Source: an uncultured Eubacteriales bacterium (lineage in GTDB: Bacteria > Bacillota > Clostridia > Oscillospirales > CAG-382). Taken from it: a DNA stretch of 38,058 bases. The position numbers were made by a program, and so were the translations under genes. A model generated the notes under the pieces. It made no database searches. It was not told the DNA's origin and was given only the letters and a program-made list of their open reading frames with translations. The stretch covers positions 1 through 38,058 of the forward strand of contig CAKSEL010000017.1 in NCBI GenBank assembly GCA_934446675.1, given 5' to 3'. This document shows positions 1-6,413 of this stretch, piece by piece; positions within the stretch are counted from its first letter, which is position 1; each line of letters opens with the position of its first letter.

Positions 1-32
1 GGAGGATTTTTTTCACCGGTTAACCTTTTTTG

Positions 33-60
33 AACCACGCGACTATCGCGTGGTTTTCTT
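33..60 (+). terminator. Rho-independent terminator of an upstream + strand gene
   Basis: A 9-bp perfect stem (AACCACGCG with CGCGTGGTT, loop ACTAT) is followed by TTTTCTTT. It points rightward, so it should end a gene lying left of the window. Nothing codes in positions 1-116. Confidence 0.75.
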
Positions 61-65
61 TATAC

Positions 66-101
66 AAAAATCCGGCGCGGTCAGATAAAGACTGCGTCGG
101 A
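66..101 (-). terminator. Terminator of the ImmA-like membrane protein gene
   Basis: On the minus strand, TCCGACGC can pair with GCGCCGGA (one mismatch) and a run of five T follows. It lies 16 bases past the stop codon of the gene ending at 117. Confidence 0.55.
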
Positions 102-116
102 AATTAATTACCGGTA

Positions 117-1148
117 TTACTTAAAGCACCTCGAACATGGCGAATACTTTGAAAGCTCCGCACTGTCTGAACTTATCTCTTTCAGGTTTTCCTTATTTGC
201 GATATAACTGCACCCGGCTTTGTGATATTTTGTGCCGTTTGAAGTCATATAGTAAGTAACCGTGCTTTGCGGCGGCTGTTGCGGCGTTACGGTGTTTTCG
301 GTTTTGGGCGGCTCGGAAACCTCCGGCGCATCTGCACCATCCGTATCACGGCTCTGAACATCGGCGTCCTGCGTTTTTGAAGTTTTTGCAGTTTCATCAG
401 CGTTCTTCGACACAAATACGTTCTCATTCTGTCCGGACTCCTGTATATCGGTATGATCCTCGTCAAAAAGCGCCGTGTTATTGTCTGACGTAACATCATC
501 AGACAGAATATTATCCGCAAGGTTATTCCCGGATACCGGCAAAGAATCAGCGTCAGCCGGCGTTTCATTTTGCCCCGGAACATCATAGGACGAAAAGACC
601 TGTACCGCGGACGATTCGTAATTCAGTCTGCACACATAAAATCCCGTGCAAAAGCACACGGCAAAGCACAAAAGCAGGACAAATACCGCGGCAACGGACG
701 TTTTTACTGCCGTTTTTACCGGAAAAGCCCTTGTTTTTTCCAATACATCTCCGTCGGATATTCCGATCAGGCTTTCAGCAAATTCATGTGCCTTTCTGTC
801 TGCCCCGACTTTTGTATCATTGGGCTTTTCGCGCACGTTTCCGGCGAGTATCAGACCCGTCTGCACGCAAAGAGCGTAGAGCTTATCATGCTGATTCAGT
901 TCTTCAGACAAAAATACGAATTTTCCCTTTTTGCCGTCAACCGATACAGCCGGCGGCAGATTTTCCGCCTTAACGCCGAAAAGGGATTTTATCATAAGCT
1001 CAGTCTCATCGTCATTAACAACATGACTGAAATTTACAATGCAAAATCCCTTGTTTTCGAGTATTGATTTTATGAGTTCGGCGTCAATATGTTTAATCTT
1101 ATTGTCCTTTAAAAATTTTGCCGCAAGTCTGCTCTGTTCGGAATTCAT
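117..1148 (-). CDS. Single-pass membrane protein with degenerate ImmA/IrrE-like domain and external Cys/His motif
   Basis: No exact family is recognised. Residues 1-150 are predicted cytoplasmic and follow the pattern of ImmA/IrrE metallopeptidases: a strand region (KGKFVFLSEEL, 75-85), a helix at 92-101 (ALCVQTGLIL) where the family has LAHELGHIL, and KAHEFAESLI (119-128) where the family has EAxxFAxxLL. The zinc-binding HExxH residues are replaced (H to V, E to Q, H to L), so peptidase activity is unlikely. One membrane helix spans about 151-174. A Thr/Glu/Asp/Pro-rich linker (175-298) leads to a small C-terminal module with YHKAGC and CSRC (H309, C313, C338, C341), suggestive of metal or disulfide binding outside the cell. 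The ATG has a GGAGGG site 3 bases upstream. It follows an XRE regulator gene by 57 bases, as active ImmA genes often do. The fold assignment is inference from pattern. Confidence 0.6.
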   Translation of the reverse strand: MNSEQSRLAAKFLKDNKIKHIDAELIKSILENKGFCIVNFSHVVNDDETELMIKSLFGVKAENLPPAVSVDGKKGKFVFLSEELNQHDKLYALCVQTGLILAGNVREKPNDTKVGADRKAHEFAESLIGISDGDVLEKTRAFPVKTAVKTSVAAVFVLLLCFAVCFCTGFYVCRLNYESSAVQVFSSYDVPGQNETPADADSLPVSGNNLADNILSDDVTSDNNTALFDEDHTDIQESGQNENVFVSKNADETAKTSKTQDADVQSRDTDGADAPEVSEPPKTENTVTPQQPPQSTVTYYMTSNGTKYHKAGCSYIANKENLKEISSDSAELSKYSPCSRCFK

Positions 1149-1205
1149 TTTTCCCTCCGGCCTTTCCTGTATGCAAAACCGCCGAACAATCTTGGAGCTT
1201 GAAAA

Positions 1206-1553
1206 TTAAAGCTCGTTGCCGGAATCAAAGCCCGGTATCGGTATGTTCTTGTTTCTGAGAAGTTCAACTCTGCAGAGCGCCTTTACTGCGTGTCTGCCGT
1301 TTTCGTCAAGCTGTGAAAACTCTTCGAGAAGCTCTCTCTTTTCGCGGTCAATGCAAACGTGTGAATTTACGTCAAGCTTGATATTAAGCACGTCGCACAT
1401 CTTTACAACAGAGTCAAATGCAGTGCCGCCTATTCCCTTTCTGAGCGCGCTTATTATTGTAGACTGCGGAATATCCACGCACTGAGAAAACTGTCTTACG
1501 CTCTTGTACTGCTTTTTGATTTCTGTTTTAATCAAAAGTGTTAAGTTATCCAT
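1206..1553 (-). CDS. XRE-family helix-turn-helix transcriptional regulator
   Basis: A 115-residue cytoplasmic DNA-binding protein. Residues about 3-60 form a Cro/C1-type helix-turn-helix (SVRQFSQCVDIPQSTIISAL, then a conserved GIGG turn). The C-terminal segment (REKRELLEEFSQLDENGR) resembles the oligomerisation tail of phage-like repressors. An in-frame GTG lies at 1562, but it is part of the Shine-Dalgarno sequence GAGGTG, which sits 6 bases before the ATG at 1553, so I use the ATG. It has its own sigma-A promoter and probably heads a two-gene operon with the ImmA-like membrane protein, an arrangement like ImmR-ImmA. It may repress its own promoter, since inverted repeats lie there. Confidence 0.8.
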   Translation of the reverse strand: MDNLTLLIKTEIKKQYKSVRQFSQCVDIPQSTIISALRKGIGGTAFDSVVKMCDVLNIKLDVNSHVCIDREKRELLEEFSQLDENGRHAVKALCRVELLRNKNIPIPGFDSGNEL

Positions 1554-1571
1554 ATAAATCACCTCATACTG

Positions 1572-1600
1572 ATTTTATCACAATTATATTGAAATGTCAA
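1572..1600 (-). promoter_or_regulatory. Sigma-A promoter of the XRE regulator, with an inverted repeat nearby
   Basis: Minus-strand TTGACA (1595-1600), a 17-bp spacer and TAAAAT (1572-1577). The arms TGAAATGT (1590-1597) and ACATTTCA (1623-1630) form an inverted repeat over the -35 side that could be an autoregulatory operator (inference). Confidence 0.7.
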
Positions 1601-1760
1601 ACAAAATGTAGAAAATTAACATACATTTCAGAAAATACCGTTATTTTATGCACAATTCAGACAAAAAAAGGCTTGTTTCTGCAAATAATTTTATATTTTT
1701 TTCATGTTTAACTGATTTTACAACTGAAGCAATTATAATAATCAGACATTTTACGGCAAT

Positions 1761-2306
1761 CTACGCTCCGAATTTAAAAACAATGCCGATGACGGCGGAA
1801 AGCGCAATAAGTACGATCGGGTGGCATTTGAATATCTTTTTTAAGGCTATCAGACCCAATGCAAGCAAAAGTCCCTGCCACATAAAAGCACCTGTACCGG
1901 CACCGAAAAATGCAAGGCGCACAGCCGCTGTCCATGCACTTACAACAAGTGCGCAGGACGCCGCACGAAGTCCGTAAAAAACAGATTTTACGGCAAAGCT
2001 TGTTTTGAATTTTTCAAGAAAGCCGGCGACGATTATTATAACCATGACCGACGGCGTGACAAGTCCGAGAGTTGCAGACAGGGCGCCCGGAATTCCTGCC
2101 TTTATAAATCCGGCATACGTCGCCATATTGACGCCCAAAGGTCCGGGAGTTGCCTCCGACACCGCTACAAGGTCGGATATATCGGAAAGAGTTATCCACG
2201 CCTTGGTATTTGCTATTTCATACAGAAACGGCAGTGTTGCAAGTCCGCCGCCGACCGCAAAAAGTCCGGTTTTGAAAAACGCGGCAAAAAGTTCAATCAG
2301 TATCAT
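1761..2306 (-). CDS. Chromate transporter family protein, second half-size subunit
   Basis: A 181-residue membrane protein with a single CHR domain. The family hallmark is at the N-terminus: FFKTGLFAVGGGLATLPFL, followed by VAVSEATPGPLGVNMATYAG. Four to six hydrophobic segments follow. Half-size CHR proteins work as pairs equivalent to one full-length ChrA; chromate or another oxyanion is the family substrate, but the substrate here is unknown. The start overlaps the end of the upstream CHR gene by 14 bases, so the two are translationally coupled. No clear terminator is visible after the stop. Confidence 0.88.
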   Translation of the reverse strand: MILIELFAAFFKTGLFAVGGGLATLPFLYEIANTKAWITLSDISDLVAVSEATPGPLGVNMATYAGFIKAGIPGALSATLGLVTPSVMVIIIVAGFLEKFKTSFAVKSVFYGLRAASCALVVSAWTAAVRLAFFGAGTGAFMWQGLLLALGLIALKKIFKCHPIVLIALSAVIGIVFKFGA

Positions 2307-2856
2307 GTTTCTTTTCTCCGCGGAGTTTTCCTATCCGTTTTACCGCATATCCCGCAACCCCGGCAGCAACTACAACAACCGACGCGGAAGTTTTTGTGAA
2401 CAGCGACATCAAAAGCGCCGCGCAGAATATCAGAAACGCAGGCAAATCGACGAGCGAGCTTTTTACAAGCTTTGATACCGCGTCAAGTATAAGCACGCAT
2501 ACGCAGACTCTTATTCCGCAAAGTGCATATGAAACATACTCAATCTGCGAGAAGTTTGACACAAGCGCCGCGATAAGCGATATTATGACGAACGACGGGA
2601 ACACAACTCCGAGCGTTGCGGCAATACCTCCGGCTATTCCCTTTTTCTTATATCCTATAAAAGTCGCGGTATTAACGGCGATAGCACCCGGTGTACATTG
2701 GCTCACGGCAAAGCAGTCCATAAGTTCTTGCTTTGTTGCCCAGCCGTATTTATCCACAATATCGCGCAGCAGCAGCGGAAGCATTGCATATCCTCCGCCG
2801 AACAGCGTACAGCCTATTTTCGCAAACGCAAGAAACAGCAGCGCAAGTTCTTTCAT
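2293..2856 (-). CDS. Chromate transporter family protein, first half-size subunit
   Basis: A 187-residue membrane protein with one CHR domain: FAKIGCTLFGGGYAMLPLL near the N-terminus and DCFAVSQCTPGAIAVNTATF after it, then hydrophobic helices. It pairs with the overlapping downstream CHR gene, giving the split two-gene form of the transporter common in Firmicutes. The ATG is preceded by GAGGTAATTTT. It is divergent from a CsoR-family sensor gene starting at 3011, which may control it. The two opposed genes have very similar ribosome binding regions (AACCGAGGT). Oxyanion substrate not determinable. Confidence 0.88.
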   Translation of the reverse strand: MKELALLFLAFAKIGCTLFGGGYAMLPLLLRDIVDKYGWATKQELMDCFAVSQCTPGAIAVNTATFIGYKKKGIAGGIAATLGVVFPSFVIISLIAALVSNFSQIEYVSYALCGIRVCVCVLILDAVSKLVKSSLVDLPAFLIFCAALLMSLFTKTSASVVVVAAGVAGYAVKRIGKLRGEKKHDTD

Positions 2857-2947
2857 AAAATTACCTCGGTTTATTTGCAGAAATCTTTTTCACATCAACA
2901 AAAGTATATCAGGCAAATATTAACAAATATATGTTTTCGGCGTACTA

Positions 2948-2976
2948 TTGACAAAACCGGGCAAATTTTGTATAAT
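2948..2976 (+). promoter_or_regulatory. Consensus sigma-A promoter of the CsoR-like gene
   Basis: TTGACA (2948-2953), 17-bp spacer, TATAAT (2971-2976): a perfect consensus. The TTG of the -35 box opens an in-frame ORF extension, but a start inside the -35 box cannot be real, which sets the gene start at 3011. Confidence 0.85.
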
Positions 2977-3010
2977 ATTTTTACTTTTAAAGCTAACCGA
3001 GGTTATTATT

Positions 3011-3286
3011 ATGAGACAATGCATGGACGCGGAAAATCTGCACCGCAGATTAAAAAAAATTATAGGTCAGGTTCAGGCAATAGAACGCATGATAGATGAG
3101 GACGTGCCCTGCGAAGAAGTCCTTTCGCAGATTAACGCCGCAAAATCCGCACTCAACGGTTGCGGCAAGGTCGTACTGGAAGGTCACATAAAGCACTGCG
3201 TCCGCGACGGCATAGAGCACGGCGACGCAGAAAAGACCATTGACAGCTTTACAAAAGCGGTTGAACGTTTTGCAAATATGCAGTAG
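3011..3286 (+). CDS. CsoR/FrmR-family metal-sensing repressor
   Basis: A 91-residue all-helical repressor of the DUF156 family. The ligand pattern C34, H59, C63 has the spacing (25 and 4) of C36-H61-C65 in Mycobacterium CsoR, which binds Cu(I). A copper-type or related soft-metal or thiol-reactive ligand is thus likely. The start ATG follows GAGGTTATTATT and lies 34 bases after a perfect -10 box. It is divergent from the chromate-type transporter pair, so it may repress that pair, itself or a distant target. A second CsoR homologue lies beside copA near 33 kb, so the two probably have separate ligands or targets. A terminator follows directly. Confidence 0.85.
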   Translation: MRQCMDAENLHRRLKKIIGQVQAIERMIDEDVPCEEVLSQINAAKSALNGCGKVVLEGHIKHCVRDGIEHGDAEKTIDSFTKAVERFANMQ

Positions 3287-3293
3287 TTTTTTA

Positions 3294-3324
3294 AAAGACA
3301 GCCCTTTACGGCTGTTTTTCTTTT
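3294..3324 (+). terminator. Terminator of the CsoR-like gene
   Basis: ACAGCC (3298-3303) pairs with GGCTGT (3310-3315), loop CTTTAC, followed by TTTTCTTTT; 12 bases after the stop codon. Confidence 0.75.
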
Positions 3325-3391
3325 ATTGTCTGTTATATGTACGGATATAATTCTTAAGATACGGCAGCAATCTGTTTTATTTCTTGTTTTC

Positions 3392-3460
3392 ATATCACAC
3401 TGCCGTCTTACGATACTATAATATCACGCAGCACTATATTTGTCAATGATTTTATATCAC
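3392..3460. repeat. Three ATATCAC direct repeats upstream of the RHH gene
   Basis: ATATCAC occurs at 3392-3398, 3421-3427 and 3454-3460, spaced 29 and 33 bp, roughly three helical turns. They lie in an AT-rich stretch 70-140 bp upstream of a ribbon-helix-helix gene, a family that binds short direct or inverted repeats. Role as operator is inference. An inverted pair ACGGCAG/CTGCCGT (3361-3367, 3401-3407) overlaps the same stretch. Confidence 0.4.
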
Positions 3461-3531
3461 ATTTTGAATATATTTATAATATATACTTATCATTTTGATT
3501 ATATTATAATTATAATGCGAGGTGAATAAAC

Positions 3532-3714
3532 ATGGCAAGAAATCCCATTATAATAAACCGCAAGGACGGCGACGGTTACAAAGTTATTTCTGTCCGCATA
3601 AAAGACGAAGTTTTAACAAAAATAGATGCACTGTCTCAAAAAAGCAACCGTTCAAGAAACGAGCTGATAAACATTTTACTCGAATCAAGCGTTGACGATG
3701 TACAGATCAACTGA
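3532..3714 (+). CDS. Ribbon-helix-helix (CopG/Arc-like) DNA-binding protein
   Basis: A 60-residue protein. The segment YKVISVRIKDEVLTKIDALS followed by NRSRNELINILL is the classic RHH layout: a beta strand that enters the major groove, helix A, a turn with N/R/S, then helix B. Such proteins dimerise and act as repressors, often of plasmid or toxin-antitoxin genes. No partner toxin is visible next to it: the neighbour on the right is convergent. The start is fixed by GAGGTGAATAAAC before ATG. A strong terminator follows, so it is monocistronic. Target unknown; autoregulation through upstream repeats is possible. Confidence 0.8.
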   Translation: MARNPIIINRKDGDGYKVISVRIKDEVLTKIDALSQKSNRSRNELINILLESSVDDVQIN

Positions 3715-3736
3715 CAAACAGCGCTGCTTAAATTTT

Positions 3737-3762
3737 AATCCCCGGTATGCCGGGGATTTTTT
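3737..3762 (+). terminator. Terminator of the RHH gene
   Basis: Nine-bp stem AATCCCCGG with CCGGGGATT, loop TATG, followed by TTTT. Confidence 0.85.
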
Positions 3763-3777
3763 AACAAAATTTTTTTT

Positions 3778-3810
3778 GAAAAAAATTACCGTCCGTTTTT
3801 CACGGACGGT
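3778..3810 (-). terminator. Terminator of the stalk-domain protein gene
   Basis: ACCGTCCG (3788-3795) pairs with CGGACGGT (3803-3810). Read leftward it is followed by AATTTTTTTC. It faces the RHH terminator, isolating two convergent genes. Confidence 0.8.
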
Positions 3811-3833
3811 TTTATAATGCTGCCTATCGTATA

Positions 3834-4601
3834 TTATTCGTAAAATCCTGCGTTTCCTATGCGAACTTCATTGTTGGAATATGTCCCACTGTATTCCCAA
3901 TCCGCTTCTTCTGCATTTACGCGCTTGTACTGAATTACTGTTTTAACAACGGAATATCCCGCAATATCAACGTCGAAATCAACGGGCAAAGCGCCTGATT
4001 TAACAGTTTCGGACGTATATATTACCTCATCGTCTCCGTACACAATCATTCTGTATGCATGAACGGTATCTTTATATTGTTTAGTCAGATACAGCGTTCC
4101 GCGGAAAGACTTATATTTTCCGTTGACAAGGAAAGAAGTATTGTCACCGTAGGGATTCCAATAGTTTTGGAAAACCTTGCCGGAATTTGATGTAAGATAG
4201 TTGTTATAATCATAACCGCCGAATTCAAGTGCGTCGGCAGACATTCCGACAGGACGTCCGGTGAATGATTCGAGATCCTTTACCCATACCGAAGGCTGCG
4301 CTATTTCATCATTTTTTCCGATATAGACGGTCTGCGTTTTTGCGTCCCACGACACCGCCTGATCGAGCGCGTTTGCAACGGCTCTGACGGGAAGATAAGT
4401 TGTGCCGTCGATTACAAACGGATCAACCGTATTTCCTGCCGTGTCTTTAAGGTCGGCTCTGTTGCCGTTTATAACGACCTTGATATCGTTATAAAAAAGC
4501 TCGGCGGTCTTTGAAACTCTTTCCGCCATTGTTGGAACAGATGTGAGTACCAATGCAGAGAGCGCCGCACCTGCTAAAAATGTTTTAACTTCTCTTTTCA
4601 T
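3834..4601 (-). CDS. Secreted stalk-domain protein with NPCBM-like C-terminus
   Basis: A 255-residue exported protein. A signal peptide (MKREVKTFLAGAALSALVL..., cleavage near TMA-ER at about residue 25) is followed by a stalk domain, the copper amine oxidase N-terminal type (DIKVVINGNRADL to TQTVYIGK, about 38-95). That domain is common in Clostridia wall-associated proteins and here has no oxidase attached. Residues about 110-255 (FLVNGKYKSFRGTLYL, IVYGDDEVIYTS, VDIAGYSVVKTVI) resemble the NPCBM carbohydrate-binding module. So it is probably a cell-surface glycan-binding protein without an enzymatic domain. An upstream GTG at 4643 is in frame but lies between the -35 and -10 boxes, so I start at the ATG at 4601, preceded by AAAGGCG. 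Confidence 0.75.
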   Translation of the reverse strand: MKREVKTFLAGAALSALVLTSVPTMAERVSKTAELFYNDIKVVINGNRADLKDTAGNTVDPFVIDGTTYLPVRAVANALDQAVSWDAKTQTVYIGKNDEIAQPSVWVKDLESFTGRPVGMSADALEFGGYDYNNYLTSNSGKVFQNYWNPYGDNTSFLVNGKYKSFRGTLYLTKQYKDTVHAYRMIVYGDDEVIYTSETVKSGALPVDFDVDIAGYSVVKTVIQYKRVNAEEADWEYSGTYSNNEVRIGNAGFYE

Positions 4602-4633
4602 AAAATGTCTTAACGCCTTTCGTTTTTTTCTTA

Positions 4634-4662
4634 ATTTTATCACAAACAGTTCATGTTGTCAA
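4634..4662 (-). promoter_or_regulatory. Sigma-A promoter of the stalk-domain protein
   Basis: Minus strand TTGACA (4657-4662), 17-bp spacer, TAAAAT (4634-4639), about 30 bases before the chosen start codon. Confidence 0.8.
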
Positions 4663-4746
4663 CATTTTTTAGCGTTATTGTAACATGAAATACATATTTA
4701 TTTATGCTTTTAAGGCGTGCTGTTGTTTTTCGCCCACTTAGACACT

Positions 4747-4770
4747 AAAAAAGCCGGAGAATTCCCCGGC
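4747..4770 (-). terminator. Terminator of the SGNH hydrolase gene
   Basis: GCCGGG and TCCGGC form a stem around GAATTC on the minus strand, followed by six T. It lies 20 bases after the stop codon. Confidence 0.75.
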
Positions 4771-4789
4771 GAAAAAATCAAATTCAGTA

Positions 4790-5455
4790 TTACAGTGCAG
4801 GCTTATGACCATAATCAAATCCGCACTTTTCAAGGAAAGTTTTTGCCATAATGGTAGCGCCGATCTGATTCGGGTGTACCCTGTCCCATGCGATATACGA
4901 CGAATGGCGGAATGTGCAGTAATCGGAATACATTTTCTGAAAATCTACGAATATGCAGTTATATTTTTCGGCAAGTTTTTTACATATCTTTCCGTACTCG
5001 TCCATTCTCGCGCGCATTTTATCGTCCTTATTCGGCTCGATATAGTAAGGCGTAAGTATAAATATGCCCTTTACGTTATCCTTTACTTTAAGTATCATTT
5101 CTTCAAGGTTCTTTTCGTATTCGTCGGGCATTACCTGCGACGAAGTAATTGCAGGAGAGTCAAACTGACGCCAGACATCGTTTATTCCGATACAGATTGA
5201 CACCCAATCGGGCTTAAGATCAACTACATCACGGTCAAATCTCGCACGCAAGTCACGGCTTGTGTTTCCGGATATGCCGGAATTTGTCACGCGGACAAAA
5301 ACTTCGGGATAGTATGCCGCAAGCATATTTTCGATAACTCTTACATAGCTTCTGCCGACATTGTCAAAGAGTCCTTCTCCGACCGGGCTCGTGCTTCCCA
5401 TATCCGTTACAGAATCTCCGGCGAAAACTATTCTGTCATAATTTTCAAATATTAT
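4790..5455 (-). CDS. SGNH/GDSL-family lipase or esterase, apparent AUA start
   Basis: A cytoplasmic SGNH hydrolase acting on an unknown ester, often a sugar acetyl ester. Block I with the nucleophile is AGDSVTDMGS, block II SGISGNTSRDL, block III GINDVW, block V DRVHPN, so all four catalytic blocks are present. The first ATG in frame (5401) falls after the catalytic serine and would remove it. Upstream the frame stays open for 18 more codons to a TAA, with no ATG, GTG or TTG. The first codon after that TAA is ATA at 5453-5455. A GGAG sits 8 bases before it, and a full promoter lies further upstream. I therefore annotate 221 residues from AUA, giving the family-typical N-terminus IIFENYDRIVFAGDS. 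Either a rare AUA start, a start-codon mutation or a base error explains it. Low confidence applies only to the start. Confidence 0.75.
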   Translation of the reverse strand: MIFENYDRIVFAGDSVTDMGSTSPVGEGLFDNVGRSYVRVIENMLAAYYPEVFVRVTNSGISGNTSRDLRARFDRDVVDLKPDWVSICIGINDVWRQFDSPAITSSQVMPDEYEKNLEEMILKVKDNVKGIFILTPYYIEPNKDDKMRARMDEYGKICKKLAEKYNCIFVDFQKMYSDYCTFRHSSYIAWDRVHPNQIGATIMAKTFLEKCGFDYGHKPAL

Positions 5456-5489
5456 TTATATCACTCCGCTCAATTTTGGTTTTCACATA

Positions 5490-5518
5490 ATTTTAACACC
5501 GGCAAACCGATATGTCAA
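5490..5518 (-). promoter_or_regulatory. Sigma-A promoter of the SGNH hydrolase
   Basis: Minus strand TTGACA (5513-5518), 17-bp spacer, TAAAAT (5490-5495). This shows the gene is transcribed on its own and keeps intact expression signals. Confidence 0.8.
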
Positions 5519-5521
5519 TAC

Positions 5522-5561
5522 AAAAAAGCTCCGCAAATCACAAAATAATGACTTGCAGAGC
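5522..5561 (-). terminator. Terminator of the ThuA-like gene
   Basis: A 13-bp stem (GCTCTGCAAGTCA with TGATTTGCGGAGC, two wobble pairs) and eight-base loop are followed by six T on the minus strand, 22 bases after the stop codon. Confidence 0.85.
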
Positions 5562-5583
5562 AGAAAGATTATGCTATTTTTAA

Positions 5584-6303
5584 TTACTTGTTTTCACCCT
5601 CAAGGCTTGCATAGTGACCGTATGTCTGGAACACACCTCTGTCGGTTGCAGCCCATGCTGCGGCATTGCAGAGAACCTTCTTTACGTTCTTGTCGTAGAA
5701 TGTCGGGAAGGATTCATGACCGGGACGGAAGTAGAATATCTTACCGTTTCCGCGATGGAACACGCAGCCGCTTCTGAATACTTCTCCGCCGGTAAACCAG
5801 CTTGTAAATACAACCTCGTCGGGATTCGGAATGTCAAAGTGTTCGCCGTAGGTTTCCTCATGTTCAAGTTCAAAGTGTTCGGGAAGTCCTGCCGCGATAG
5901 GGTGCGACGGTGCGGTTATCCAGATACGCTCCTTATCTCCGCTTTCCCTCCATTTAAGGTTACAGCCTGTACCCATAAGGCGCTTGAACACCTTTGAAAA
6001 ATGTCCGGAATGGAGAACTACAAGTCCCATGCCCTCAAGAACTCTCTTCTGTACTCTGTCAACGACAACATCGGGTACGTCTGCGTGTCTTGCGTGTCCC
6101 CACCAGAAAAGAACATCGGTATCTGCAAGAACCTCGTCCGTAAGTCCGCATTCCGGCATATCGAGCGTTACGCATCTTACTTCAAATCTGCCGTCCTCAT
6201 CGAGAGCCTCTTTTATGGCTCCGTGCATTGCGTGCGGATATATTGCCTTTATAGAGTCGAGCTTATCGTGCTCATTTTCATTATAGATCGTTACTTTAAT
6301 CAT
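5584..6303 (-). CDS. ThuA-domain protein
   Basis: A 239-residue protein of the ThuA family, a class I glutamine-amidotransferase-like fold named after a trehalose-utilisation gene of Rhizobium. Visible marks are the N-terminal strand (IKVTIYNENEHD), DTDVLFWWGHARHADV, a GLVVLHSGHFSKVFKRLMG segment and GKIFYFRPGHESFPTFYD near the C-terminus. In other members the fold lacks amidotransferase chemistry and occurs with sugar dehydrogenases or glycan-degrading genes; the reaction is not settled. The start has GGAGGAAAAAATA before ATG. It ends in a strong terminator and precedes an SGNH hydrolase with its own promoter. Both could serve carbohydrate metabolism. Confidence 0.85.
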   Translation of the reverse strand: MIKVTIYNENEHDKLDSIKAIYPHAMHGAIKEALDEDGRFEVRCVTLDMPECGLTDEVLADTDVLFWWGHARHADVPDVVVDRVQKRVLEGMGLVVLHSGHFSKVFKRLMGTGCNLKWRESGDKERIWITAPSHPIAAGLPEHFELEHEETYGEHFDIPNPDEVVFTSWFTGGEVFRSGCVFHRGNGKIFYFRPGHESFPTFYDKNVKKVLCNAAAWAATDRGVFQTYGHYASLEGENK

Positions 6304-6413
6304 TATTTTTTCCTCCGTTATTTAATCAAAGAGTTTTAAATATTACAGCTTAAATATATCACACACCGTGAATTAAAAATACAAATTTAAGAGAAAAAAA
6401 TATCAATAATTTG

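Noticed and set aside
2948..3010. N-terminal extension of the CsoR-like gene starting at TTG
   Set aside because: The TTG is the first part of the -35 box TTGACA, upstream of the -10 box.
4602..4643. 14-codon extension of the stalk-domain protein from GTG
   Set aside because: It lies between the -35 and -10 boxes and over the -10, and the signal peptide begins at the later ATG.
5401..5490. Frameshift or nonsense mutation as cause of the missing SGNH start
   Set aside because: The frame runs without error through the family N-terminus to the expected start position; only the start codon itself differs from normal, so no frameshift is needed.
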